The translations under genes were made by a program, and so were the position numbers. DNA of 64,000 nucleotides from positions 62,001-126,000 of the forward strand of contig CAWHKZ010000004.1 of the NCBI GenBank assembly GCA_963830165.1. The letters run 5' to 3'. The stretch comes from Bog-756 sp963830165. GTDB taxonomy: Bacteria > Actinomycetota > Acidimicrobiia > Acidimicrobiales > RAAP-2. Below the pieces are notes generated by a model, which searched no databases, was not told where the DNA came from, and saw only the letters and a program-made list of their open reading frames with translations. Positions 40,178 through 49,253 of this stretch are shown piece after piece (position 1 is the stretch's first letter; each line of letters starts with the position of its first letter).

Positions 40178-41080
40178 ATGGGAATGCTCGACGGCAAGGT
40201 CGCCATCGTCACCGGCGCGGGTCGGGGGATCGGTCGGGAGGAGGCCCTCCTGCTCGCCTCGGAGGGCGCCAAGGTCATCGTCAACGACGTCGGCGCCTCC
40301 CTCCAGGGCGAGGGCGGCGACAAGCACCCGGCCGAGGAGGTCGTCGAGCTCATCAAGTCCGGCGGGAGCGACGCCGCCGTCAACGCCTCGGACGTCAGCT
40401 CGTGGGAGGGCGCCAAGGCCCTGGTCGAACAAGCCGTCGACACCTTCGGCCAGCTCGACATCCTGGTCAACAACGCCGGCATCCTGCGGGACAAGATGTC
40501 CTTCAACATGGAGGAGTCGGACTGGGACGACGTGATCCGGGTCCACCTGAAGGGCCACTTCGCCCCCTCCCACCACGCCGCCGTCTACTGGCGGGGCCGG
40601 GCCAAGGCCGGCGAGGACGTCACCGGACGCATCATCAACACCTCGTCCGAGGCCGGGCTGTTCGGCAACGCCGGGCAGGCCAACTACTCGGCGGCCAAGG
40701 CCGGCATCGCGTCGATGACCTGGGTCCTCGCCCGTGAGCTCGGCCGCTACGGCATCACCTGCAACTCGATCAGCCCCCGGGCCCGCACCCGCATGACCGA
40801 GAACCTCTTCGGCGAGATGGCCAAGAGCGACGGCGGGTTCGACAAGTTCGACCCCGTCAACGTGGCCCAGCTCGTGACCTTCCTGGCCACCGACGAGGCC
40901 GCCGACATCAGCGGCCAGAACTTCGTCGTCTACGGCGGCGACATCTGGGCCATGGGCGGCTTCCACGCCGTCGGCGAGATCCACCGCGACTCGATGTGGT
41001 CGGTCTCCGAGCTGGCCGCCGCTAAGGGCGAGCTGTTCAAGGGCATCTCGTCGGGCGTCCCGCCCTTCAGCCTGGCCTAG
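40178..41080 (+). CDS. SDR of the MFE-2/3-hydroxyacyl-CoA dehydrogenase type
   Basis: A 300-residue SDR. VAIVTGAGRGIGREEALLLA binds NAD, VNDVGASLQGEGGD is the insertion typical of multifunctional-enzyme-type (HSD17B4-like) dehydrogenases, and NNAGILRD, NTSSEAG and YSAAK form the active site. Family members oxidise 3-hydroxyacyl-CoA in fatty-acid or sterol side-chain breakdown. AGGAGG lies 7 bases before the ATG. It converges with livF and the two stop codons share the bases CTAG. Its role fits the acyl-CoA genes at 46-52 kb. Confidence 0.92.
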   Translation: MGMLDGKVAIVTGAGRGIGREEALLLASEGAKVIVNDVGASLQGEGGDKHPAEEVVELIKSGGSDAAVNASDVSSWEGAKALVEQAVDTFGQLDILVNNAGILRDKMSFNMEESDWDDVIRVHLKGHFAPSHHAAVYWRGRAKAGEDVTGRIINTSSEAGLFGNAGQANYSAAKAGIASMTWVLARELGRYGITCNSISPRARTRMTENLFGEMAKSDGGFDKFDPVNVAQLVTFLATDEAADISGQNFVVYGGDIWAMGGFHAVGEIHRDSMWSVSELAAAKGELFKGISSGVPPFSLA

Positions 41081-41859
41081 GCCCCGGCCTCGGCCGGACC
41101 CGCCCCGTCCCGGTGGTCGGTCCGGCCGAGCACCAGGTCGCCGAGGCGGCCTTCCACTCCGGCCGGCGTCCCGTCGTAGACCACCCGGCCCTTGCTGAGC
41201 ACGACCACGTCGTCGGCCAGTCCGAGGGCCCGGTCCACGTGCTGCTCGATCAGGAGCAGCGACGCCCCCGCGGCCAGGACGCGCCCGAGGGCGGCGTACA
41301 CCTCGTCGACCACCCCCGGGGCCAGGCCGAACGAGAGCTCGTCGACCATCAGCAGCTTCTGGTGGAGCACCAGCACCCGGGCGAGGGCCAGCATGCGCTG
41401 CTCACCTCCCGACAGGGTGCCCGCCGACTGGGTCCGACGCTCACCCAACCGGGGGAACGCCTCGTAGGCCCGGGCCAGCGCCCCGGACACGCCCCGCCGG
41501 CCGAGCGCCCGGCGGAACGACAGGGTGAGGTTCTCCTCGACGGTCAGCGACGCGAAGACCGAGCGGCCTTCGGTGAGCTGGGACAGCCCCGACCGGGCGA
41601 TCTCGTAGGCCGGCCGTCCGGTGATGTCGCGTCCGTCGAAGCGGATCGTCCCCCCGGTCGGAGGCACGAGGCCCGACACCACCCGCGCCACCGTGGACTT
41701 GCCCGCCCCGTTGGCCCCGACCAGCGCCGTGGCCCGCCCGGCCCGCACCGTCAGCGACACGCCGAACAGCGCCTCGTAGGGGCCGTAGGCCACGCGCACG
41801 TCGTGCAGTTCGAGCAGCGGCTCACCCGGGGCGACGGCCGGCACGGCCGCCGCGGTCAC
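41077..41859 (-). CDS. livF: Branched-chain amino-acid-type ABC transporter ATPase (LivF)
   Basis: A 260-residue ATPase: Walker A GANGAGKST, signature LSGGEQRMLALAR, Walker B LLMVDELSFGLAP and H-loop EQHV. The LTEGRSVFASLTVEENL segment is typical of LivF. GTG 41859 overlaps the livG stop by 4 bases (GTGA). It is the last gene of the importer operon. The system may import branched amino acids, amides or aromatic acids. Confidence 0.93.
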   Translation of the reverse strand: MTAAAVPAVAPGEPLLELHDVRVAYGPYEALFGVSLTVRAGRATALVGANGAGKSTVARVVSGLVPPTGGTIRFDGRDITGRPAYEIARSGLSQLTEGRSVFASLTVEENLTLSFRRALGRRGVSGALARAYEAFPRLGERRTQSAGTLSGGEQRMLALARVLVLHQKLLMVDELSFGLAPGVVDEVYAALGRVLAAGASLLLIEQHVDRALGLADDVVVLSKGRVVYDGTPAGVEGRLGDLVLGRTDHRDGAGPAEAGA

Positions 41860-42626
41860 GCCGTGCTCCCGAGGTAGGCGCGGCGGACCTCGGGGTCGCC
41901 CAGGACCTCGTCCACCCCGCCGGAGGCCAGCAGCTTGCCGAAGTCGAGGACGTAGAGCCGGTCGACGACGGCCTCGACCAGGGCCAGGTCGTGCTCCACC
42001 AGCAGCACCGCCACCCCCGTGGTGCGCCGGGCCTCGCCCAGGATCCGGGCCAGCCGGGCCGTGTCGTCGGCGTCGAGCCCCGACGACGGCTCGTCGAGCA
42101 TGAGCAGGCGGGGCGTGCCCATCATCGCCCGGCCCAGCTCCACCAGCCGGGCGTGGCCGAGGTCGAGGGTGTCGACGGGCCGGCCGGCCAGGTCGGACAG
42201 CCCGAGCAGGTCGAGGACCTCCTCGACGTGGGCGAGCTCGGTCGGGGTGGGGCCCCCGCGGTGGAGGAAGTCCCGCCAGATGCGCACGGTGCCGCCGGCG
42301 GCCTGCTCGGCCACCAGCAGGTGGTCGGCCACGGTCATCCCCTCGAACAGCTCCATGCGCTGGAAGGTCCGGCCGATCCCGAGCCGGCTGCGGCGCCACA
42401 CCGGCAGCCGGTCGATGCGCCGGCCGCCGAAGACCACCGTGCCCTCGTCGGCCTCCTCGAGGCCGAACACGCAGTTGAACAGCGTCGTCTTGCCGGCCCC
42501 GTTCGGGCCGACCACGCCCACCGCCTCGCCGGCCGCCAGCTCCAGGTCGACGTGGTCGAGGGCCACGATGCCCCCGAACTGCTTGGTGATCCCGGACACG
42601 ACCAGGAGCTCGGCGCCGGCCGTCAT
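41856..42626 (-). CDS. livG: Branched-chain amino-acid-type ABC transporter ATPase (LivG)
   Basis: A 256-residue ATPase with GPNGAGKTT, the LivG-like GIGRTFQRMELFEGMTV, Walker B LLMLDEPSSGLD and H-loop EHDL. In place of a textbook LSGGQ the signature region reads LDLGHARLVELGRAMM. It overlaps livF and the fused permease gene by 4 bases each. It pairs with LivF beneath the LivH-LivM permease. Confidence 0.93.
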   Translation of the reverse strand: MTAGAELLVVSGITKQFGGIVALDHVDLELAAGEAVGVVGPNGAGKTTLFNCVFGLEEADEGTVVFGGRRIDRLPVWRRSRLGIGRTFQRMELFEGMTVADHLLVAEQAAGGTVRIWRDFLHRGGPTPTELAHVEEVLDLLGLSDLAGRPVDTLDLGHARLVELGRAMMGTPRLLMLDEPSSGLDADDTARLARILGEARRTTGVAVLLVEHDLALVEAVVDRLYVLDFGKLLASGGVDEVLGDPEVRRAYLGSTA

Positions 42627-44716
42627 GCCCCCTCCACGACGGGCTCGACGACGGGCCGCTCCCCCGCCCCGCCCTCCGGTGTTCCCGTCCCGGGCGGTCC
42701 CCCGCCGGGCCGCCTCGCCCGCCGGTCGGCCACCGCGATCTGGATGCGGCCGCTCAGGAAGTCGAGGAAGCCCTCGGGATGGCGGGTGTAGCTGAGGGTG
42801 GCCAGGCCGAAGAGCACGGCCACCAGCCCGGCGAAGCGGGAGGGCAGCGACGTCACCGCCACCTGCAGGGTGGCGTAGACCACCCCGGCCACCACCGCTC
42901 CGGCGATCGACCCGAGGCCCACGATGGCCGCCACCACCAGCAGCACGGCCGAGATCTGGTAGTTGAAGTCGGTGGCCGACAGCGAGCCCTCGAGCGAGCC
43001 GAAGAGCGCCCCGCCCACGCCGGCCAGCGCGGCCGACAGGGCGAAGACCAGCACGCGCAGCCGGTAGACGTCGATGCCCACCGCGTTGGCGGCCAGCTCG
43101 CTCCCCCGCACGGCCGACAGGTACCGGCCCATGGTGCCGTCGCCCACGAGCTTCACGATGCCCGCGCACACCGCCAGGACGACCAGCGACAGAACGAAGA
43201 ACGGCTTCTCGGCGGCGAAGCTCACCGGGCCGGCCGACGGGCGCGGCACGGTGATGCCGCCGGCGCCGTTGCCGATCCAGGTGTTGGGGAACAGGATGTT
43301 GTCGGCCAGCAGCGCGAAGGCGAGCGTGGCCAGCGCCAGGGGGAGGCCGGCCAGGCGCAGGGTGGGCAGGGCGACGATCACCCCGAGCACGGCGGCCAGC
43401 AGGCCCCCGGCCACCATGCCGAGCACGATGGGCAGGCCGATGTGGTTGGCCAACTGGCCGGCGACGAAGCCGCCGAGACCGGCGAAGGCGGCCTGGCAGA
43501 GGGAGATCTGCCCGGTCATCCCGGTCAGCAGGACCAGCGACAGGAAGATGATGGCGAAGGCCACGCCCTGGTTCATGGTGAGCAGCCAGTCGGCCGGCAC
43601 CCAGGTCAGGGAGGAGACGACGGCCACCGCGGCGACCACCCACGCGAAGGTGGCCGTCGGGCTGCGGGTCAGGATCCCGGCCATGCGCCCACCGCTGCGC
43701 CCCCCGAGGCGCTGATGCCACGCCCCGACGGCGTGGACCGAACCGCCCGAGGTCGCCACCGTCGAGGCAGGGCGGTAGCCCAGCGTGGCCCGCTCGGAGG
43801 CCGAGGTGGGCGGGTCGCAACCGGACAGCGGATCGTCGAGCTGGCGCTGGCGGGCCAGCGGCAGGAACACCAGCAGCACCACGAACGGCAGCGAGGGACG
43901 GAGCCCGTTGGCGATGACGCCGGCCGGGAGGTAGCCCGCGATCACCTCCTGGGCGACGCCCAGGGCCAACCCTCCCACCAGGGCCAGCGGGAGGCTCGAG
44001 AAGCGGCCGATGACCGCGCCGGCGACGCCCCACACCAGCAGGACGGTGAAGTTCTGGGGGTCGAGCTGGGAGTACAGCGGGGCCAGCAGCACCCCGGCCA
44101 GAGCGGCCATGACGCTCGAGAGGATCCAGGCGAATGCGCTCACCCGGCCGGCGTTGACCCCGGCCAGCTCGGTCATGCGCGGACTCTCGACCACGGCCCG
44201 CATCTCGAGGCCGACCGGGGTGAAGCGGAAGAGCAGGACGAGGCCGCCCACTACCACGACGGTCGCCGCGCTGATCGAGAGCTCGAGGCCGCTCAGCGGC
44301 ACCGAGCCCAGGTGGAGGTAGACCCGCTGGGCGTTGCCGACGATGGCCGGCGGCGGGATCGTCGGTGTGGACCCGGCGATGATGAGCGCCAGCTGGGGCA
44401 GGGCCACGAGCAGGCCGAGCGAGGGGACGAGCTTGACCAGCGGCGACGCCGTGCGGATCCGCCGGAAGAGCAGGCGGTCGAGCACGACCCCGACGAGGGG
44501 GCCGATCACGAGCACGGCGATGACCGTGGCCGCCCACCGCGGCCAGCCGTCCTGGACGAGCGACACGTAGGCCAGGGCGGACACGAAGGCCTGGGCCCCG
44601 AAGGCCAGGTTGAAGACGCCCGACGCCTTGTAGGTGAGCACCAGGCCCACGGCCATCAGGGCGAAGACGCACCCGAAGGGCACGCCGGGCACGGCGTAGT
44701 TGAGGAACTGGGTCAC
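42623..44716 (-). CDS. Fused LivH-LivM permease
   Basis: A 697-residue protein that joins both permease subunits of a Liv importer. The LivH half (about 1-300) has GLVLTYKASGVFNLAFGA and GLEMRAVVESPRMTELAGVN; a linker of about 70 polar residues follows; the LivM half (about 370-660) has GMTGQISLCQAAFAGLGGF and GRYLSAVRGSELAANAVGID. Together about 16 membrane segments are visible. The last ~35 residues are Pro/Gly-rich. GTG 44716 overlaps the binding-protein gene by 4 bases. The fusion is in frame throughout with no stop between the halves. Confidence 0.93.
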   Translation of the reverse strand: MTQFLNYAVPGVPFGCVFALMAVGLVLTYKASGVFNLAFGAQAFVSALAYVSLVQDGWPRWAATVIAVLVIGPLVGVVLDRLLFRRIRTASPLVKLVPSLGLLVALPQLALIIAGSTPTIPPPAIVGNAQRVYLHLGSVPLSGLELSISAATVVVVGGLVLLFRFTPVGLEMRAVVESPRMTELAGVNAGRVSAFAWILSSVMAALAGVLLAPLYSQLDPQNFTVLLVWGVAGAVIGRFSSLPLALVGGLALGVAQEVIAGYLPAGVIANGLRPSLPFVVLLVFLPLARQRQLDDPLSGCDPPTSASERATLGYRPASTVATSGGSVHAVGAWHQRLGGRSGGRMAGILTRSPTATFAWVVAAVAVVSSLTWVPADWLLTMNQGVAFAIIFLSLVLLTGMTGQISLCQAAFAGLGGFVAGQLANHIGLPIVLGMVAGGLLAAVLGVIVALPTLRLAGLPLALATLAFALLADNILFPNTWIGNGAGGITVPRPSAGPVSFAAEKPFFVLSLVVLAVCAGIVKLVGDGTMGRYLSAVRGSELAANAVGIDVYRLRVLVFALSAALAGVGGALFGSLEGSLSATDFNYQISAVLLVVAAIVGLGSIAGAVVAGVVYATLQVAVTSLPSRFAGLVAVLFGLATLSYTRHPEGFLDFLSGRIQIAVADRRARRPGGGPPGTGTPEGGAGERPVVEPVVEGA

Positions 44717-46095
44717 GTGCCCGGCACGCCCGGCTGGAGGGGCAGGGTGGTGACGGTCTGCGTCCCGAGGTGGGCCGCCCCGGTCTGGTCGTAGCACGAG
44801 TAGACGCTCTGCGGGGTCGTGAAGACGGGCACGAACCGGCTCCCCTCCGCCCGGACGTAGGTGGTGCAGTCGGAGTCGGTGATCCCGGTGTGGGCGACCT
44901 GCCAGTCGACGGGCGGGTAGGCACCGTCCGCCGTGTACTCGGTCAGGCGGTTGATGGCCTGCACCAGCGCCGTGCGGGTGACGTCGTTGCCGATGGCCCG
45001 CAGCCCCTGGGTGAACAGGTCGGCGCTGACCCAGCCCGCCAGCGCCGTGCCCGACGGCTCGGTGCCCGGCGCGTAGCGCCGGAGCGCGGCGACGAACGCG
45101 TCGATGCCCGGGTACGTCCCGGGGTCCAGCGTGTCCACCTCGAAGGGCGTCTGCTGCAGCAGGAAGTAGACGCCGTCGAGGGCCGACCGGTTCTCGCGCA
45201 GGGTCTGCGAGTCGTACCCGTCGAGCCAGAACTGGGTCACCGAGCCCATGCCGTGCTGCTGGAGGGTCTCGGACAGCTTGATGTCCCCGGTGGTGTCCAT
45301 ACAGCTGGCCACGAAGTCGACGCCGGCCTGCTGCATCCGGGACACGTCGGCATCCAGGGTGGCGGCCCCGTAGGGGATCGAGAAGTCGATGACCGGCGTC
45401 GGTACGTGGTAGCGCTGCAGCCCCTTGACGACGGAGGCGCAGCCGCCCGAGGACTGGGCCACGTTGTAGGCCAGCACGGCGGCCGCCCGGGCGTGGGTCT
45501 GCTCGGCCACGTAGGCCACCTGGGGCATGGGCAGGTTCTCGGCCACGTAGGAGCCCCCGGCGCCGAACATGGTCGGGCCCGACCACTGCTCGTTGGTGTT
45601 CTCCTGGATCCCGAAGGTCGGGACGGCCTGGGAGCGCAGGATCGACGAGCCGGTGAAGAACGGCGTCCCCACGCCCACCACGGCGAACACCTTGCTCTGC
45701 ACCAGCCGCTGGGCGCCGGCGGTGTCGCCCGACGGCGACGTCCCGTCGTCCACGATGGGCGAGTACACGATCTTGCGGCCGTAGACCCCGCCCGAGGCGT
45801 TGAGCTGGTCGAAGTAGACGGCGGCGCCCGTGGTCACCGGGGCGAAGTCGGAAGCGGCGAACCCGCTGAAGGAGCCGAGGGCCCCGACCCGGATGGTGGT
45901 GGCGGTGACCCCGTCGGTGTCACCGGCGTGGGACACGGTCAGCACGGTCACGTTGGCGCAGGAGGCGAGCAACGAGGCGGCGGCCACCGCGGCGGCCACC
46001 GCGGCGGCCACGGCGGCGCTACGACGTCCGGGGCTCCGACGTCCGGGGCGGGGTGGGCGCGCCACGCGCTGCCGCTGTCGACGCCGTCGCACCAC
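44713..46095 (-). CDS. Liv-type substrate-binding lipoprotein
   Basis: A 460-residue periplasmic-type binding protein. An Arg-rich start and an Ala/Val-rich hydrophobic segment end in LLASC (lipobox, Cys near residue 46). The mature part has TIRVGALGSFSG and LNASGGVYGRKIVY, as in Leu/Ile/Val-binding proteins. The hydrophobic segment is encoded by a 12-bp tandem repeat. GGGGAGG precedes the GTG, and TAGGGT at 46137-46132 is a likely -10 box. It is the first gene of the importer operon. The ligand is unknown. Confidence 0.92.
   Translation of the reverse strand: MVRRRRQRQRVARPPRPGRRSPGRRSAAVAAAVAAAVAAASLLASCANVTVLTVSHAGDTDGVTATTIRVGALGSFSGFAASDFAPVTTGAAVYFDQLNASGGVYGRKIVYSPIVDDGTSPSGDTAGAQRLVQSKVFAVVGVGTPFFTGSSILRSQAVPTFGIQENTNEQWSGPTMFGAGGSYVAENLPMPQVAYVAEQTHARAAAVLAYNVAQSSGGCASVVKGLQRYHVPTPVIDFSIPYGAATLDADVSRMQQAGVDFVASCMDTTGDIKLSETLQQHGMGSVTQFWLDGYDSQTLRENRSALDGVYFLLQQTPFEVDTLDPGTYPGIDAFVAALRRYAPGTEPSGTALAGWVSADLFTQGLRAIGNDVTRTALVQAINRLTEYTADGAYPPVDWQVAHTGITDSDCTTYVRAEGSRFVPVFTTPQSVYSCYDQTGAAHLGTQTVTTLPLQPGVPGT
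45977..46011. repeat. 12-bp tandem repeat in the signal-peptide coding region
   Basis: The unit GCGGCGGCCACC is repeated almost three times. On the coding strand it specifies repeated Ala-Ala-Val-Ala blocks in the hydrophobic core of the lipoprotein signal peptide. Copy-number change would keep frame and alter signal length. Confidence 0.8.
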
Positions 46096-46196
46096 TGGCC
46101 TCCCCGGTCCTCACGCCCTCGTCGCCCGCGGACCCTACCGGGTAGCCGGCGCCGATCGATCCCCGGCGGCGGGCCACCGCGCCGCCGGGCGCAGGC

Positions 46197-46628
46197 TCAG
46201 GGGCGGGCCGGGATCCGGGCCGTGGCCTCGCCGACCACCTTCTCCTCACCCGCCGCGTTGTGCAGCCGGACGTCGAGGTCGACGAAGTGGGCGTCGCCCT
46301 CGGTGCGCTTGGCGGTGACGACGATCCTGGAGCGGAGCTCCTCGTCGGGCCACGTCTGGCGGGCGAAGCGCACGGTGAAACGCGTCACGTTGCCGACGCC
46401 CACCCAGTCGGTGATGGCCGTCCCGAGCAGTCCCATCGAGAACATCCCGTGCCCGAACACGCTGGGCTGGCCGGCCGCGGTGGCCTTCACCTCGTCGTGG
46501 TGCATCGGGTTGTAGTCCCCCGATGCGCCGGCGTAGGCCACCAGGTCGGTGCGGGTCAGCACGTGGGTCAGCCCGGGGGCCTCGTCGCCCTCGGCCACGT
46601 CCTCGAAGTACAGCACTGCGTCAGCCAT
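46197..46628 (-). CDS. MaoC-family dehydratase
   Basis: A 143-residue hot-dog protein. YAGASGDYNPMHHDEVKA contains the catalytic Asp and His of R-specific enoyl-CoA hydratases, and FGHGMFSMGLLG is the following family motif. AGGAGG is upstream of the ATG. Together with the MaoC N-terminal-type protein at 50087 it may make a heteromeric hydratase, as is known for split MaoC pairs in mycobacterial steroid degradation. It lies 100 bases downstream of the Liv operon start, in a neighbouring unit. Confidence 0.92.
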   Translation of the reverse strand: MADAVLYFEDVAEGDEAPGLTHVLTRTDLVAYAGASGDYNPMHHDEVKATAAGQPSVFGHGMFSMGLLGTAITDWVGVGNVTRFTVRFARQTWPDEELRSRIVVTAKRTEGDAHFVDLDVRLHNAAGEEKVVGEATARIPARP

Positions 46629-46850
46629 CTGCCCGTCCCTCCTCCTCGGCCCACCAGCGGGCCTCACACGGCCACCACCGGGAACCCCGGTCGTCGCCAC
46701 CCAGTCTTCCATCGCCCTGCCAGGGCGTGCCACGACACACCCCGGTGCGGACGCCCCGGGTGGGACCCCGGTGCACGACGCCCGTGCCCGGGGGGCCGAC
46801 CGTGCCGCCCTCGGCGCCCGGCTCGGCGGGCGGCCCCGCCGGGAGGTCGG

Positions 46851-49106
46851 TCACCGGCCCGGCTCGGGGTCGCGGGGGAGGCCGAGCAGCCGCTCACCGA
46901 TCACGTTGCGCTGGACCTCGCTCGTCCCGCCGGCGATGGTCATGCACCGCGACTGGAGCACCCCGCGGGCCGACACGACAGCGTCCCCGTCGGTGACGGC
47001 CCCGTCGGGCCCGCAGATGTCGAGTCCGAACTCGTGCACCCGCTGGTCGAACTCGGCGCCCACCAGCTTGCGCACGCTCGACTCCGGACCGGGCTGGAGG
47101 CCTCCCACCGACCGGAGGGTGGCCCGCATGCCGAGCTGGGCCAGCGACTGGGCGTCGGCCAGCAGGTGGCCGAGGCGGTCGAGGGTGACCGGGTCCTGGA
47201 GGTCGGGACGGCCGGCCACCCGGGTGAGCACGCCCTCGAGGGCGCCGCCGAAGGCCGAGTCGGACGAGAGCGACACCCGCTCGTTGGCCAGCGTCGTCCG
47301 GGCCAGCTTCCAGCCCCCGTCGATCTCGCCCACCACGCACTCGTCGGGCACGAAGCAGTCGTCGAAGAAGACTTCGTTGAACAGGGCCTCGCCGGTGATC
47401 TCGCGCAACGGCCGGACCTCGATGCCCGGCGAGTGCATGTCCACCAGGAAGTAGGTGATGCCCCGATGCTTGGGCACGTCGGGATCGGTGCGGGCCAGGC
47501 AGATCCCCCAGTGGGCCCGCGTGGCCACCGACGTCCACACCTTCTGGCCGGTCAGCGACCACCCCCCGTCGACCCGGGTGGCCCGGGTGGTCAGCGCGGC
47601 CAGGTCGGACCCGGCGCCGGGCTCGCTGAACAGCTGGCACCAGATGAGCTCGCCCCGCAGGGTCGGGCCCACGAACCGCTCGGTCTGCTCACGGGTGCCG
47701 TGGGCCATGATCGTGGGGAGGGCCCAGGCCGCCACCGCGAAGTTGGGGCGCTTGAGTCCGGCCTCGGCCAGGGCCTGGTCGATGACGAGCTGCTCGACGG
47801 CCCCGGCGTCGCGGCCCCACGGCGTGGGCCAGTGCGGCGCGAGCAGGCCCTGGTCGGCCAAGGCCCGATGGCGCTCGACCGGGTCCTCGACGGCGGCGAT
47901 GGCGGCGACGATCGCGTCGATCTCGGCCCGCATCGTATCGGCCTCGGGCGGCAGGTCGATGGTGAGGCGTCGGCGCCAGCCGGCCAGCGCGAGCCGCGCC
48001 GACTCGGCCCGCAGCGGAGCGGTGCCACCGACCAGCTGGCGGAGGGTGGTGGCCCGGCGGAGGTGGATGTGGGCGTCGTGCTCCCACGTGAAGCCCATCC
48101 CCCCGAGGACCTGGATGGCGCCCTTGGCCGCCTCCACGTAGCCGTCGAGGGCGAGGGCTGCGGCCAGCTGCACCGACAGGCTGCCCTGGTCGGTCTCCTC
48201 GCCCGAGGTGGAGCCGCCCTCCGACTCGACGACCAGCGCCGCGTCCCAGGTGGCGGCCACGGCCTGCTCGACCGAGACGAGCATGTTGGCCACCCGGTGC
48301 TTGACGCCCTGGAACTGGCCGATGGGCCGCCCGAACTGCTCGCGGGTCCGGGCGTGCTCGGCCGCGGTGTCCACGCACCAGCGGGCGCCGCCCACGGCCT
48401 CGGCGGACAGGACCACCAGGGCCAGGTCGCGGACCGCACCGGTCGACACGTCGAGCACCCGGTCGCCGGACAGGGGGGCGCCCTCGAGTGTCCACGACGC
48501 CGTGGGGCGGGACGGGTCGAAGCTCGGGAGCTCGGCCACCTCGGCTGCGTCGTCGCGCTCGAGGACCACCCAGCGGGTCTCCCCGGCCACGGCCACCGGG
48601 GCCAGCACGTGGGTGACCACGGCCCCGTGGACCAGCGGTCGCAACGTCCCGGAGACCTCGATCAACCCGTCGGTGCCGGCCACGCCCGTCAACCCGGCCG
48701 GGGCGACCGGCGACCCGTCGGGGGCTGCGGTGGGCACGGTCAGCGACGCGGTCAGGCTGCCGTCGGCCAGCCCGGGCAGGAGCGCTTTGGCCAGCCCGGC
48801 GCGCCCGCCGGCGGCCACCACGCCGGCCACGATCGCGGTGGTGTCCCACGGTCCGACGGCGGCGACCCGGCCCAGCTCCTCGGCCACGACGGCCAGCTCG
48901 ACCACGCCGGCGCCCTGGCCGCCGTACTCGTCGGGCACGTGGATGGCCACCAGACCCTGGGCGGCCAGATCGGCCCAGTAGGGCGGAACGGCGTCGGCGT
49001 CGGCGTCGAGGGCGGCACGCACCGCCGCGCCCACGTCCCGGGCCTCGGCCCACCCCTGGACCGCGGCCCGCAGCTCCTCGTGTTCGTCCTGGATCCCGAT
49101 GGCCAT
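46851..49106 (-). CDS. Fused two-domain acyl-CoA dehydrogenase (FadE34-like)
   Basis: A 751-residue flavoenzyme with two acyl-CoA dehydrogenase units in one chain. The N-terminal unit (about 1-375) contains EYGGQGAGVVEL and ends with GGMGFTWEHDAHIHLRR. The second (about 385-751) has LFSEPGAGSDLA, LTGQKVWTS and the C-terminal GGTSEVQRNVIGERLLGLP. This layout matches M. tuberculosis FadE34, a single-chain version of the alpha2beta2 dehydrogenases that act on steroid side-chain CoA esters. Substrate assignment is inference. GGGAG lies 9 bases before the ATG. Confidence 0.92.
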   Translation of the reverse strand: MAIGIQDEHEELRAAVQGWAEARDVGAAVRAALDADADAVPPYWADLAAQGLVAIHVPDEYGGQGAGVVELAVVAEELGRVAAVGPWDTTAIVAGVVAAGGRAGLAKALLPGLADGSLTASLTVPTAAPDGSPVAPAGLTGVAGTDGLIEVSGTLRPLVHGAVVTHVLAPVAVAGETRWVVLERDDAAEVAELPSFDPSRPTASWTLEGAPLSGDRVLDVSTGAVRDLALVVLSAEAVGGARWCVDTAAEHARTREQFGRPIGQFQGVKHRVANMLVSVEQAVAATWDAALVVESEGGSTSGEETDQGSLSVQLAAALALDGYVEAAKGAIQVLGGMGFTWEHDAHIHLRRATTLRQLVGGTAPLRAESARLALAGWRRRLTIDLPPEADTMRAEIDAIVAAIAAVEDPVERHRALADQGLLAPHWPTPWGRDAGAVEQLVIDQALAEAGLKRPNFAVAAWALPTIMAHGTREQTERFVGPTLRGELIWCQLFSEPGAGSDLAALTTRATRVDGGWSLTGQKVWTSVATRAHWGICLARTDPDVPKHRGITYFLVDMHSPGIEVRPLREITGEALFNEVFFDDCFVPDECVVGEIDGGWKLARTTLANERVSLSSDSAFGGALEGVLTRVAGRPDLQDPVTLDRLGHLLADAQSLAQLGMRATLRSVGGLQPGPESSVRKLVGAEFDQRVHEFGLDICGPDGAVTDGDAVVSARGVLQSRCMTIAGGTSEVQRNVIGERLLGLPRDPEPGR

Positions 49107-49253
49107 CGGATCAGGCTCCCACGAGGTCGAGTCGGTGGTTCGTAGCCGTCGAAGTCACGGCCTGTTTCTAGCAGCTTCCGTCATCGGCGCCCGAACCCCG
49201 GCCCGTCCGCGGGCCGTCGGTCCGTCCCGCCCGGAGCGACGGCCACGCCCCGG

